Shown: positions 43,786-52,284 of the stretch, in pieces
Numbering within the stretch: position 1 is the stretch's first letter
How the letters are laid out: the number at the start of each line of letters is the position of its first letter
Assembly: GCF_005484965.1 (NCBI RefSeq)
Contig: NZ_CP034036.1
Coordinates: forward strand, 3,038,001-3,102,000
From: Brenneria nigrifluens DSM 30175 = ATCC 13028
GTDB taxonomy: Bacteria > Pseudomonadota > Gammaproteobacteria > Enterobacterales > Enterobacteriaceae
Length of the DNA: 64,000 nt
Direction of reading: 5' to 3'
Translations under genes and position numbers: made by a program
Notes under the pieces: generated by a model
The model's database searches: none
Told to the model about the DNA's origin: nothing
What the model saw: only the letters and a program-made list of their open reading frames with translations

Positions 43786-45210
43786 TCAGTGACGGATCAT
43801 GATATGACGAACAATGGTGTAATCCTCAAGGCCGTATATCGACATATCCTTGCCGTAGCCGGAAAGTTTCTGACCGCCGTGCGGCATTTCGCTCACCAGC
43901 ATGAAATGGGTATTCACCCAGGTACAGCCGTACTGCAGGCGCGCGGCCAGACGGTGCGCCCGCCCGATATCGCTGGTCCAGACGGACGAGGCCAGCCCGT
44001 AGCTGGAGGCATTGGCCCAGCCAAGCACCTGCGCTTCATCATCAAACGGCGTAATGGAAACCACCGGGCCAAAAACCTCTTTCTGTACGATCTCATCTTC
44101 CTGACGGGCGCCCGCCAGGACGGTGGGCTGGAAGTAATACCCATTTCCATCCACCTTTTCGCCGCCGGTCACCACGCTAATGTGCGGCAGCGCTTTGGCA
44201 CGATCGACAAAGCCGGCGACCCTTTCCAACTGCGCCGCGGTGATTAACGGCCCCAGTTCGGTTTGTTCATTCTGCGGGGCGCCCCTATTTAACGTCGATA
44301 CCGCTTTGCCCAGTTCGTTTACCACTTGCTCATAGATACCGCGCTGGACGTAAAGGCGACAGGCCGCGGTACAATCCTGACCGGCGTTATAAAAACCGAA
44401 GCTGCGGATGCCTTCAACCACCTGGGCGATGTTCGCGTCATCAAAGACAATCACCGGCGCTTTCCCGCCCAGTTCCATATGCGTACGTTTGACGCCGGGT
44501 GCGGTGTTGGCAAGAATATGCACGCCGGTGGCAATCGATCCCGTCAGGGAAACCATTCGCACCTTGTCATGCCCGGTGAGCGCATTACCCACGTCGGCGC
44601 CGCGCCCAAACAAAATATTCACCACGCCGGCCGGCAGAATATCCGCCAGCAGGTGCGCCAGATAAAACGTCGTCAGCGGGGTTTGTTCCGCGGGTTTCAG
44701 CACCACGCAGTTTCCGGCGGCCAGCGCCGGCGCCAGTTTCCAGGAGGCCATCATCAGCGGGTAGTTCCACGGGGCGATGGAGGCCACTACGCCCACCGGA
44801 TCGCGCCGGATCATTGAGGTATGGCCCTCCAGATATTCCCCCGCCGCCGAACCGTTCAGGCAGCGCGCCGCGCCGGCAAAAAAGCGGAATACATCCGCAA
44901 CCGCCGGAATCTCGTCATTCAGCACCGCATGATAGGGTTTGCCGCAGTTAAGAGATTCCAGTCGGGCAAACTCCTCTCCATGCTTCTCAACCGCATCGGC
45001 AATTTGCAATAAAAACGCGGCGCGCGCTTTGGGCGTGGTTTGCCCCCACTGCGCAAATGCCGCATCCGCCGCCTTTACGGCCGCATCGACCTGATGCAGG
45101 TCAGCCTGGGGAATCAAGGCGATTTGCTCTCCGCTTGCAGGATTAAAAACCGCCAGAACCTCCCCCCGGCCGGCGACTTGTTTACCATCTATGAGCAATT
45201 TGTCATGCAT
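43786..45210 (-). CDS. patD: Gamma-aminobutyraldehyde dehydrogenase PatD
   Basis: 474 residues. It oxidises 4-aminobutanal (1-pyrroline) to GABA with NAD+. The Cys active site is in FGFYNAGQDCTAACR, the catalytic Glu in THMELGGKAPVIV, and the coenzyme loop in LTGSIATG. The N-terminus (MHDKLLIDGKQVAGRGE) and the full-length pattern match E. coli PatD/YdcW. Together with patA it turns putrescine into GABA; the gabDT genes that would finish the route are not in this window. The promoter would lie in the 183-bp gap before the small gene at 45394. Confidence 0.93.
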   Translation of the reverse strand: MHDKLLIDGKQVAGRGEVLAVFNPASGEQIALIPQADLHQVDAAVKAADAAFAQWGQTTPKARAAFLLQIADAVEKHGEEFARLESLNCGKPYHAVLNDEIPAVADVFRFFAGAARCLNGSAAGEYLEGHTSMIRRDPVGVVASIAPWNYPLMMASWKLAPALAAGNCVVLKPAEQTPLTTFYLAHLLADILPAGVVNILFGRGADVGNALTGHDKVRMVSLTGSIATGVHILANTAPGVKRTHMELGGKAPVIVFDDANIAQVVEGIRSFGFYNAGQDCTAACRLYVQRGIYEQVVNELGKAVSTLNRGAPQNEQTELGPLITAAQLERVAGFVDRAKALPHISVVTGGEKVDGNGYYFQPTVLAGARQEDEIVQKEVFGPVVSITPFDDEAQVLGWANASSYGLASSVWTSDIGRAHRLAARLQYGCTWVNTHFMLVSEMPHGGQKLSGYGKDMSIYGLEDYTIVRHIMIRH

Positions 45211-45393
45211 AACACTTCCCTTTTAAACAGAAACTCAGTGGAGTTTTATCGCTTGCTGATTCTTCAATTATAAAAGATACCTGCAAAATACCTGCCAGTT
45301 TTTCAGGCGGATACCATACCGACATCGCCAATGCCGGCGGTGGAGATATCAACGGCGCTTAAGTGCCGTGGCTCGTCATGCGGATGAGTAGCG

Positions 45394-45552
45394 CTAGCGT
45401 TTTTTAGCCGCCTCTTTTTTCGACTCTATCACCGCCTTTTTTGCCTCTTCGGCCAACGCATCCACTTCCTCGTCGCTCAGCTTGTCAGCCGCTTCACGCA
45501 TTTTCGCCAGCCCTTCGCTGACGGTGACATCTTTGGGGTCGGACTCGGCCAT
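45394..45552 (-). CDS. Small highly charged hypothetical protein
   Basis: 52 residues (MAESDPKDVTVSEGLAKMREA...KKR), rich in Glu, Lys, Asp and Ala and likely helical. An ideal Shine-Dalgarno (AGGAGAG, six bases from ATG) marks 45552 as the start; the longer in-frame ORF to 45618 is less likely. The C-terminus is strongly basic (ESKKEAAKKR). I do not recognise the family. It stands alone beside a very AT-rich region. It could be a small regulatory or stress protein, but the sequence does not say. Confidence 0.65.
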   Translation of the reverse strand: MAESDPKDVTVSEGLAKMREAADKLSDEEVDALAEEAKKAVIESKKEAAKKR

Positions 45553-46288
45553 AATTGCTCTCCTGATACCTTTTCTGTGAGGACGCCTTACAGAGTAAGT
45601 GTAGCCTATCCCTGTCATCCGGGGATTTATACAACGTAATAGCGGGTATTTTAAAATCTATTGGCTATATAGAGTTATTATTTTAATAACTTATAAAGCT
45701 ATATGTCATCGGACCATATCTTTTCAAAAGAAAAATAAAAACCAGGCGACTCGCGCATCATTAGATAAAAAGAAAGCGGTATAAACTGGTTATTATCGTT
45801 AATTGGAATATTAAAATCATTTGATAATTGACATTTACTTGCAACAGGTATTCCCCCTCAAAAAATAAAATTTATTCAAAAAAATCAATATAATAAAAAA
45901 ACACAATCGTTAAAAAACAACACTTACCACATAACAAACGATTAATTTATCAAAAAACAAAACCTAATTAATCACAAATTAAAACCAATTAACAACAAAA
46001 ATAAAACAACGGGATGATGAACATATAATTTTTTAAAGATTAATTAACCAAGAGATTTTTCATCAATCTTTAATTTACATTAAAAAATTAATTTTATACT
46101 TAAAAAACTAAAAAAACCATGGAAAATAATAATTGGGAGCTGGTTCTTTTATTTCAAGCAAAATAAAGAAACATTTAAAATAATAGACTTAGATCAAGAA
46201 AATGAATAACAAACAGTATCTATAGTACCCACGACGAAAGTAAGCCAACCGAATTAATTAACTCGTCATTCTGAGCAATGGGGTATAT
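45553..46288. other. Very AT-rich region ahead of dcuB
   Basis: This 736-bp stretch is far richer in A and T than the rest of the window, especially 45660-46260, with many A-tracts. I find no gene or clear RNA. It carries the dcuB promoter. In E. coli dcuB is activated by FNR and DcuR; half-sites such as ATCAA occur (for example around 46190), but no complete FNR site was convincing. Such AT-richness often marks H-NS binding. Confidence 0.45.
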
Positions 46289-47629
46289 ATGGATTTTATC
46301 ATTCAGTTAATCATTGTCCTGATCTGCCTTTTCTACGGTGCTAGAAAAGGCGGGATCGCGCTGGGGCTGTTAGGCGGCATAGGACTCGTTATTCTGGTGT
46401 TTGTATTTAAGCTCCAACCAGGCAGGCCGCCGGTTGACGTTATGCTGGTTATCATCGCGGTGGTGGCGGCATCGGCAACGCTTCAGGCCTCAGGCGGCCT
46501 GGATGTCATGTTACAGATAGCGGAACGTCTGCTGCGCCGTAATCCCAAATATGTTTCGATTATTGCGCCGTTCGTTACCTGTACCCTGACCATTCTGTGC
46601 GGTACCGGCCACGTGGTGTATACCATCCTGCCGATTATTTATGATGTCGCCATCAAAAATAATATCCGTCCGGAAAGGCCCATGGCCGCCAGTTCCATCG
46701 GCGCGCAGATGGGGGTTATCGCCAGCCCGGTATCGGTGGCCGTTGTATCGCTGGTTGCGATGCTGGCTAACTTTACCTTCCACGGTAAACACCTGGAGTT
46801 CCTCGACCTGCTGGCGATTACCATTCCGTCTACCCTGCTGGGTATTCTGGCAATTGGTATCTTTAGCTGGTTCCGGGGTAAAGATTTGGATAAGGATCCG
46901 GAGTTTCAGAAATTTATCTCTGTCCCGGAAAACAAGGAATATGTATACGGCGATACCGCCACGCTGCTGGACAAAAAACTGCCGCGCAGCAACTGGGTTG
47001 CCATGTGGATCTTTTTGACCGCCATTGCCGCCGTCGCCATTCTGGGCGCGGTATCGGAACTGCGTCCGCAATTCAACGGCAAGCCCTTATCCATGGTGCT
47101 GGTTATCCAGATGTTTATGCTGTTGGCTGGCGCAACCATCATTATCGCCACCAAAACCAACGCGGCTTCCATCTCCAAGAACGAGGTATTCCGCTCGGGG
47201 ATGATCGCCATCGTCGCCGTTTATGGGGTTGCCTGGATGGCGGAAACCATGTTCGGCGCGCATCTGGAAGAAATTAAATCCACGCTGGGTACGCTGGTAG
47301 CGAAATACCCGTGGGCCTACGCGATTATTCTGTTGCTGGTATCTAAATTTGTTAACTCACAGGCCGCCGCATTAGCCGCTATCGTGCCGATTGCGCTGGC
47401 CATTGGCATCAACCCGGCTTATATCGTCGCTTCCGCGCCGGCTTGTTATGGTTACTACATTCTGCCGACCTACCCAAGCGACCTGGCCGCCATTCAGTTC
47501 GACCGCTCAGGTACAACCAAAATCGGCCGTTTTGTTATTAACCACAGCTTCATCCTGCCAGGTTTAATCGGGGTGTTTACATCCTGCGTATTTGGCTGGG
47601 TGTTTGCCGGTTTGTATGGCTTCCTATAG
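46289..47629 (+). CDS. dcuB: Anaerobic C4-dicarboxylate:succinate antiporter DcuB
   Basis: 446 residues, as in E. coli. It exchanges fumarate, malate or aspartate for succinate during fumarate respiration. The sequence is near-identical in pattern to E. coli DcuB along its length (LGGIGLVILVFVF, GHVVYTILPIIYDVAIKNNIRPERPMAASSIGAQMG, SAPACYGYYILPTYPSDLAAIQFDRSGTT, HSFILPGLIGV). It is not linked to fumB or dcuSR here. It ends in a duplicated terminator. Confidence 0.96.
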   Translation: MDFIIQLIIVLICLFYGARKGGIALGLLGGIGLVILVFVFKLQPGRPPVDVMLVIIAVVAASATLQASGGLDVMLQIAERLLRRNPKYVSIIAPFVTCTLTILCGTGHVVYTILPIIYDVAIKNNIRPERPMAASSIGAQMGVIASPVSVAVVSLVAMLANFTFHGKHLEFLDLLAITIPSTLLGILAIGIFSWFRGKDLDKDPEFQKFISVPENKEYVYGDTATLLDKKLPRSNWVAMWIFLTAIAAVAILGAVSELRPQFNGKPLSMVLVIQMFMLLAGATIIIATKTNAASISKNEVFRSGMIAIVAVYGVAWMAETMFGAHLEEIKSTLGTLVAKYPWAYAIILLLVSKFVNSQAAALAAIVPIALAIGINPAYIVASAPACYGYYILPTYPSDLAAIQFDRSGTTKIGRFVINHSFILPGLIGVFTSCVFGWVFAGLYGFL

Positions 47630-47658
47630 CGTTTAAGCCGTTTGCCACATGTAAAAAA

Positions 47659-47842
47659 GACCGCCCGGTTTTCCGGGCGGTCTTGAGGTTGCTGACAAAG
47701 TCGCCTGTAAGTCGGCGATACCCGGGCCTACCGTACCGAGGGGCGCTCCGGCGGCTTACGCCGCTACGGCCCCTCGCCACGCTCTCCCTAATAACAGGCT
47801 TTGTCAATGGTCTGAAGACCGCCCGGTTTTCCGGGCGGTCTT
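47659..47842. repeat. Duplicated terminator flanking a short palindromic element
   Basis: Two identical 26-bp copies of a GC-rich hairpin (GACCGCCC...GGGCGGTCTT) lie at 47659-47684 and 47817-47842. The first copy has A-runs on its left (T-run on the minus strand); the second has a T-run on its right. They look like the two sides of a single bidirectional terminator between dcuB and the racemase gene that was split. Between them is a 132-bp segment with imperfect inverted ends (TGACAAAG..CCTGT at 47693 and ACAGGCTTTGTCA ending 47806) and an internal GC-rich stem, likely a small palindromic repeat element. Confidence 0.75.
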
Positions 47843-47863
47843 TTTTTTAGGGGGGATTATCGA

Positions 47864-48598
47864 TTAGCTGAGCATCGCCCATTCCCGCACGCAGGCCCGA
47901 GCCAGCGCACGGGTCGGGTCGAGGCTGATATCCAGCCAACGGGAATTTATCGCCGCTAATGCCGGCGGCACTTCGGTACAGGCCAGAACCAGCCACTCCG
48001 CACCGCGATCGATCAGTCGTTGGGCAAGCTGTTCAAGTAAATATCCACCCTGCTGTAACTCTCCGCGTTTTACCGCATAACAGCCCGGCACAAAAAGCGT
48101 CGCCAGTTCCTGTTCATCCGGCTCCAGCGTTTCCGCCCCCAGCGCGGCAAAGCGCTGCTGATACCAACCGGCATCAAGGGTGCCCCTGGTGGCAATCAAC
48201 CCTATTTTCCGCAGGACCTTGGCCCGGTTTTTCACCAGGTATTCCACCGAAGCGAGCGTCGCATCGGCAATATGGATCAACGGCGCCTCGCTTTTCTGCG
48301 CCAAGGCATCAAACCAGTGGTGCGCGGTATTACAAGGAATCACGATATGACTGGCGGAAAGGCGATTAAGCTGCTCCACCGCGGCCAGCAGCGCGGGCAG
48401 CGGCGACTCGCCCGTTCCGGCCAGCGCCTGCTGCCGATCGGGGATCTGCGGCACGTTCCAGGCCACCACCGGCACATGATCCTGATCGCGTGAAACGGGG
48501 GTTTCCTCGATGATCTTTTGCAGCAGATCAACGGTCGCCAGCGGCCCCATGCCGCCCAGCACCCCGATTAGGGTATGCCGTTGCGCTTGAGTGGTCAT
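47864..48598 (-). CDS. Asp/Glu-type amino acid racemase
   Basis: 244 residues of the cofactor-independent Asp/Glu racemase family. The two catalytic cysteines are present in IPCNTAHH and LACTEVPPAL; the phosphate-like loop GVLGGMGPLATVDLL is the N-terminal motif. The start overlaps the stop of the CuyA-like lyase gene in TAATG. Last gene of the sulfonate operon (47864-53304). Because cysteate is a sulfonic analogue of aspartate, a racemase acting on cysteate would be chemically sensible (inference). Aspartate racemase is the ordinary alternative. Confidence 0.85.
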   Translation of the reverse strand: MTTQAQRHTLIGVLGGMGPLATVDLLQKIIEETPVSRDQDHVPVVAWNVPQIPDRQQALAGTGESPLPALLAAVEQLNRLSASHIVIPCNTAHHWFDALAQKSEAPLIHIADATLASVEYLVKNRAKVLRKIGLIATRGTLDAGWYQQRFAALGAETLEPDEQELATLFVPGCYAVKRGELQQGGYLLEQLAQRLIDRGAEWLVLACTEVPPALAAINSRWLDISLDPTRALARACVREWAMLS

Positions 48599-49608
48599 TA
48601 CAACGCCGCTTGCTCAAAGAGTTGGCGATAGCCGAACAGCCCGGCGGAACCCCCGGTATGGATAAAGACCAGGTTCTGGTCGCGCGCAAAATGTCCTTTG
48701 CGAATCAGATCGATCAGCCCCGCCATCCCTTTGCCGGAATAGACCGGATCAAGCAGAATGCCCTCCAACTGCGCCAGCAGGGTCAGCGCTTCCAGCGTCC
48801 CCTGATTTGGAATGCCGTATCCTTTCCCCACATAATCGCTATTCACCTGCACCGCGTGGCGCGGAATTTCACCGTCAATGCCCAGCAGTTGCCAGGTTCG
48901 CTGCGCCAGCGCATACACATTCTCTTCCTGCTTCTCGCGCGGCGCTCTTACGCTGATCCCAAGCAGGGGGATCTGGCTGTTGGTGGCGGTTAATCCAGCC
49001 AACAGGCCGGCCTGCGTTCCCGTACTGCCGGTGGCATGAACGATATGATCGATACGCAGACGCTGCTGACTGGACTGAAACAGCAGCTCCTCCGCCGCGG
49101 CCACATAACCCAACGCGCCGATGGGATTGGAGCCTCCACCGGGGATCACGTACGGCTTGGCCCCTTGCTGGCGCAGGGTGTCCGCCAGCGCTTCCATCGC
49201 CTGCTGCATATCCGTTCCCGCCGGCAGATGATCGATTATTTCGCCCCCCAGCAGGTTATCCAGCAGAATATTTCCGGAGCGCTGATAGTCGTCGCCATAG
49301 TCGGTTACGCGTTTTTCCAGCAGCACTTTGGTTTTCAGCCCCAGCTTCGCCGCCGCAGCGATGGTTTGCCGTACATGATTGGACTGCGTGGCGCCCTGGG
49401 TGATAATCACATCGGCCCCTTGCTGCAGGGCGTCGGCCAGCAGAAACTCCAGCTTACGGGTTTTATTGCCGCCGGTCGCCAGCCCGGTGGCATCATCGCG
49501 TTTGATATAGATATTCGGTCCGCCCAAATGTTTGGACAGGGCCGGCAGCGCCTCCAGCGGCGTGGGGAAATGCCCCAGCGTCAGCCGGGGGAAACGGGCA
49601 AGGTGCAT
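48598..49608 (-). CDS. cuyA: L-cysteate sulfo-lyase CuyA-like (D-cysteine desulfhydrase family)
   Basis: 336 residues, PLP-dependent. CuyA converts L-cysteate to pyruvate, ammonia and sulfite; DcyD, its near relative, acts on D-cysteine. The PLP lysine is in TGGNKTRKLEF. TGLATGGNKTRKLEFL, PGGGSNPIGALGYV, HIVHATGSTGTQAGL, LLGISVRAPREKQEENVY and DPVYSGKGMAGLIDLIRKGHF resemble CuyA more than E. coli DcyD as I remember them. GGAGA is five bases before the ATG. It sits in one operon with a Tau/Ssu-type importer and a ComC-like dehydrogenase, which supports a sulfonate substrate. D-cysteine desulfhydrase remains possible. Confidence 0.8.
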   Translation of the reverse strand: MHLARFPRLTLGHFPTPLEALPALSKHLGGPNIYIKRDDATGLATGGNKTRKLEFLLADALQQGADVIITQGATQSNHVRQTIAAAAKLGLKTKVLLEKRVTDYGDDYQRSGNILLDNLLGGEIIDHLPAGTDMQQAMEALADTLRQQGAKPYVIPGGGSNPIGALGYVAAAEELLFQSSQQRLRIDHIVHATGSTGTQAGLLAGLTATNSQIPLLGISVRAPREKQEENVYALAQRTWQLLGIDGEIPRHAVQVNSDYVGKGYGIPNQGTLEALTLLAQLEGILLDPVYSGKGMAGLIDLIRKGHFARDQNLVFIHTGGSAGLFGYRQLFEQAAL

Positions 49609-49635
49609 GATATTCTCCTCAAAATGGATGTCAGG

Positions 49636-50430
49636 CTACAGATTAATATGGCGGCGCGCTTCTTCGCGCACCCGGTGCAAAACGTGGCGCTTAAGCTCGG
49701 CGTATTGCGGATGCTGCGCCAGAGTTTCAATATTTCGCTCACGGCCGAACGGCAGATGAATCTCCTCGGCGATACGTCCGGGACGGGCCGACATCACCAG
49801 CACCCGGTCGGCCAGAAACAGCGCTTCTTCGACGTCATGGGTCACAAACAGCAGCGTCGTGCCGGTTTTCTGCCAGGCGGACAGCAAAAGCTCTTGCATC
49901 ATCAGCCGGGTTTGCGCGTCTAATGCGCCGAATGGCTCATCCATCAGCAGGACCTCGGGCTGAGGCAGCCACGCCCGGGCCAATGCCACTCGCTGTTTCA
50001 TGCCGCCGGAAAGCTGCCACGGATAGTGCCGATGAAAATCATCCAGCCCCACCAGCGACAGGTAGTCCGCCGCATCGCGCCGGACCTGTTTTTTATCGGC
50101 GCCCTGCATACGCGGACCAAAGGTGACATTGTCCAGTACCGTCAGCCACGGAAATAAATTGGCCTGCTGAAAAACCATCCCGCGCGACGGACCCGGACCG
50201 GGGACGGGCTGTCCCGCGCAGAGCACTTTCCCGCTGCCGGGCTTTTCGAAACCGGCGATCAAATTCAAAATGGTCGACTTGCCGCACCCGGAAGGCCCGA
50301 GCAGTACCACAAACTCCCCGCGGCTCACCCGCAGCGAGACGTCATCCAGTACGGTTAACGTCCCGCTCTGAGAGGGAAAGGCGAGGCTGACGCGCTCTAC
50401 GGCGATATGCGTCTGTTGTTGGTCGGTCAT
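49636..50430 (-). CDS. ABC ATP-binding protein, TauB/SsuB type
   Basis: 264 residues from ATG 50430. Walker A GPSGCGKST, Q-loop VFQQANLFPW, signature LSGGMKQR, Walker B VLLMDEPFGALD and H-loop FVTHDVEEALFLADR are present, as in taurine and sulfonate importers. It overlaps the permease stop by one base and precedes the lyase gene by 27 bp. It energises the importer made with the next two genes. Likely repressed by sulfate through Cbl/CysB, as in E. coli tau and ssu (inference). Confidence 0.9.
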   Translation of the reverse strand: MTDQQQTHIAVERVSLAFPSQSGTLTVLDDVSLRVSRGEFVVLLGPSGCGKSTILNLIAGFEKPGSGKVLCAGQPVPGPGPSRGMVFQQANLFPWLTVLDNVTFGPRMQGADKKQVRRDAADYLSLVGLDDFHRHYPWQLSGGMKQRVALARAWLPQPEVLLMDEPFGALDAQTRLMMQELLLSAWQKTGTTLLFVTHDVEEALFLADRVLVMSARPGRIAEEIHLPFGRERNIETLAQHPQYAELKRHVLHRVREEARRHINL

Positions 50431-51200
50431 TACTCTTTCCCCGCCCACGGCACCAGAATGCGCTGAAGTCCCACCAGCAGCAAATCCAGCAAATAGCCAA
50501 TGCCGCCCAGCAGTAAAATTCCCAGCATGACAATATCCGTGCGCAAATAGGAACTGGCGTTCATCACCATCCAGCCAATCCCCGAGGTCGCCGCCACCAT
50601 TTCGGCGGCAATCAGCGACGTCCAGCCGATACCGATCGCCAGCCTGACGGTGGTGAATAATTCAGGCAGCGTATCGGGCAATACCACGCGGCAGAAAATC
50701 TGCCCGCGGCTTGCCCCCAGCGTCTGCGCCACCCGGATACGGTTGCGGCCGATACGCTCCACAGCGGCATTAGCGCCGACCACCACGCTGAGAAAGGTGG
50801 CGATGAAAATCAGGAAGAACTTGGACTCCTCGCCGATCCCCAGCCACACCACCGCAAGCGGGATCAGCGCGATCTTCGGCAGCGGACGCAAAAACTGCAC
50901 AAAAGGATTAAACACCGCGGCGACCGGGGCGGACAGCCCCATCAGCAACCCCAGGGGGACGCCGGTGATAATCGCCACGCTGAACGCGCTCAGCGCCCGG
51001 GCGACGCTGACCAGAATATGCTGCCACAGCGGAACCTGACGGTAGCCATCGTGCATCAGTTCCGTCGCGGTTAAACCGATGTCCGACAGCGGCGGTAAAA
51101 GCAGCGGATCGACCCACTGCCTGACCCCGGCGATCTGCCATAAAACCAGCACCAACGCGACTGACGTGATGCTTATTGATGCGTAGGACCACTTTCCCAT
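50430..51200 (-). CDS. ABC permease, TauC/SsuC type
   Basis: 256 residues with about six transmembrane helices. The EAA loop is RVAQTLGASRGQIFCRVVLPDTLPELFTTVRLAIGIGWTSLIAAEMVA. It lies between the binding-protein gene (6 bp upstream) and the ATPase (1-base overlap). Unlike the other sulfonate-type permease in this window, it is the normal single-domain form. Confidence 0.9.
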   Translation of the reverse strand: MGKWSYASISITSVALVLVLWQIAGVRQWVDPLLLPPLSDIGLTATELMHDGYRQVPLWQHILVSVARALSAFSVAIITGVPLGLLMGLSAPVAAVFNPFVQFLRPLPKIALIPLAVVWLGIGEESKFFLIFIATFLSVVVGANAAVERIGRNRIRVAQTLGASRGQIFCRVVLPDTLPELFTTVRLAIGIGWTSLIAAEMVAATSGIGWMVMNASSYLRTDIVMLGILLLGGIGYLLDLLLVGLQRILVPWAGKE

Positions 51201-51206
51201 GATCCG

Positions 51207-52223
51207 TTAATTTCCTTTCCCTGCCTGCTGTAGATAGGATGAGTTGATGGCATCGGCATAGGAGGAAGGAATATCACGCTGGCGAACTTCACCGATACTT
51301 TCCAGGAAATTCGCCGTTTTGGCGACCGCCTGCCCGATCCCGCTTTGGTCGGTATTGGTGCCGTCGCCCAGCCATTGCGCCGTCGCCTGCTCTTCGAGCG
51401 TCGGATATTCCAGACCCGACAAGGTATTGGTGGTCGTAGTGACCGGCGCGCCGACCTCTTTTGCCACCGTCGCCGCGGCTTTCTCCGGATCCTGACGGAA
51501 TTCATTCACTTTTTGCTGATGCACGCGCAGGAAACGGGCGACGATTTGCGGATACTGCCGGGCGAACGCCTTTCTGACCACATAGTTGTTGTAGATCAGG
51601 TAGCCGTCTTTTTGCAGATCCTTGGTGGCGAATACGCCATGCCCGCCGGAAGCTTCCAGCTCCTGGGCAAAGGGCGCCCAGACATAGCCGGCGTCGATAT
51701 CGCCGCGTTTCCACGCCGCCACCATTTCAGCCGGACGTAACGGTATCAGGTTGATTTTGCTGCGATCGAGCTTGTGAACGGCTATCGCCGCTTCCAGCGC
51801 ATACTGGGCGGTCGAATTAGGCGGATACGCCACGCGTTTGCCCTCTATATCCTTCAGCGAATTAATGCCCTGCTTGCCAATCAGCCGCTCATAGGTGGCA
51901 ATCACCCCGGAAACGCCGATAATCTCGATAGGCAATTTGCGCACGATACCAGCCGCCGCCGGGCTGGAGCCAAAGTTGGCGATATCAATGGCATTGCCGG
52001 CGAAATAATTAAGCGCATCGGCGCCGGTGGCGAATTGCACCCACTTGACCGGCGCGCCAAGCGCTTTTTCCAGCGAGCCGTCCGCTTTCGCCAGCACCAA
52101 TACCTGTGAGCCGCCGCTGTAGGCCACCCGGACTTCATCCGGTATATTTTCCGCCGCCCATGCCGAGGTGGCGATAAATAACAGACCGCTTATTCCTACC
52201 GCGCTGAATACATTTTTGCTCAC
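51207..52223 (-). CDS. ABC substrate-binding protein, TauA-like
   Basis: 338 residues. Translation starts at GTG 52223 (MSKNVFSAV), with AGGGAAC five bases upstream. Signal peptide ends near SAWAAE. The mature part has the TauA/SsuA pattern: EVRVAYSGGSQVLVLAKADGSLEKALGAPVKWVQFATGADALNYFAGNAIDIANFGSSPA. The importer it belongs to probably brings in taurine, cysteate, sulfolactate or a related small sulfonate. It is part of the operon with the CuyA-like lyase. Confidence 0.88.
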   Translation of the reverse strand: MSKNVFSAVGISGLLFIATSAWAAENIPDEVRVAYSGGSQVLVLAKADGSLEKALGAPVKWVQFATGADALNYFAGNAIDIANFGSSPAAAGIVRKLPIEIIGVSGVIATYERLIGKQGINSLKDIEGKRVAYPPNSTAQYALEAAIAVHKLDRSKINLIPLRPAEMVAAWKRGDIDAGYVWAPFAQELEASGGHGVFATKDLQKDGYLIYNNYVVRKAFARQYPQIVARFLRVHQQKVNEFRQDPEKAAATVAKEVGAPVTTTTNTLSGLEYPTLEEQATAQWLGDGTNTDQSGIGQAVAKTANFLESIGEVRQRDIPSSYADAINSSYLQQAGKGN

Positions 52224-52284
52224 GTTCAGTTCCCTATTGGATTAAAATAAGTTAACTAATATTTAAATAAAAAAAACCATCGTA

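Noticed and set aside
45553..46288. A complete FNR site upstream of dcuB.
   Set aside because: Only half-sites such as ATCAA or TTGAT could be found; none pairs with a proper second half at the right spacing.
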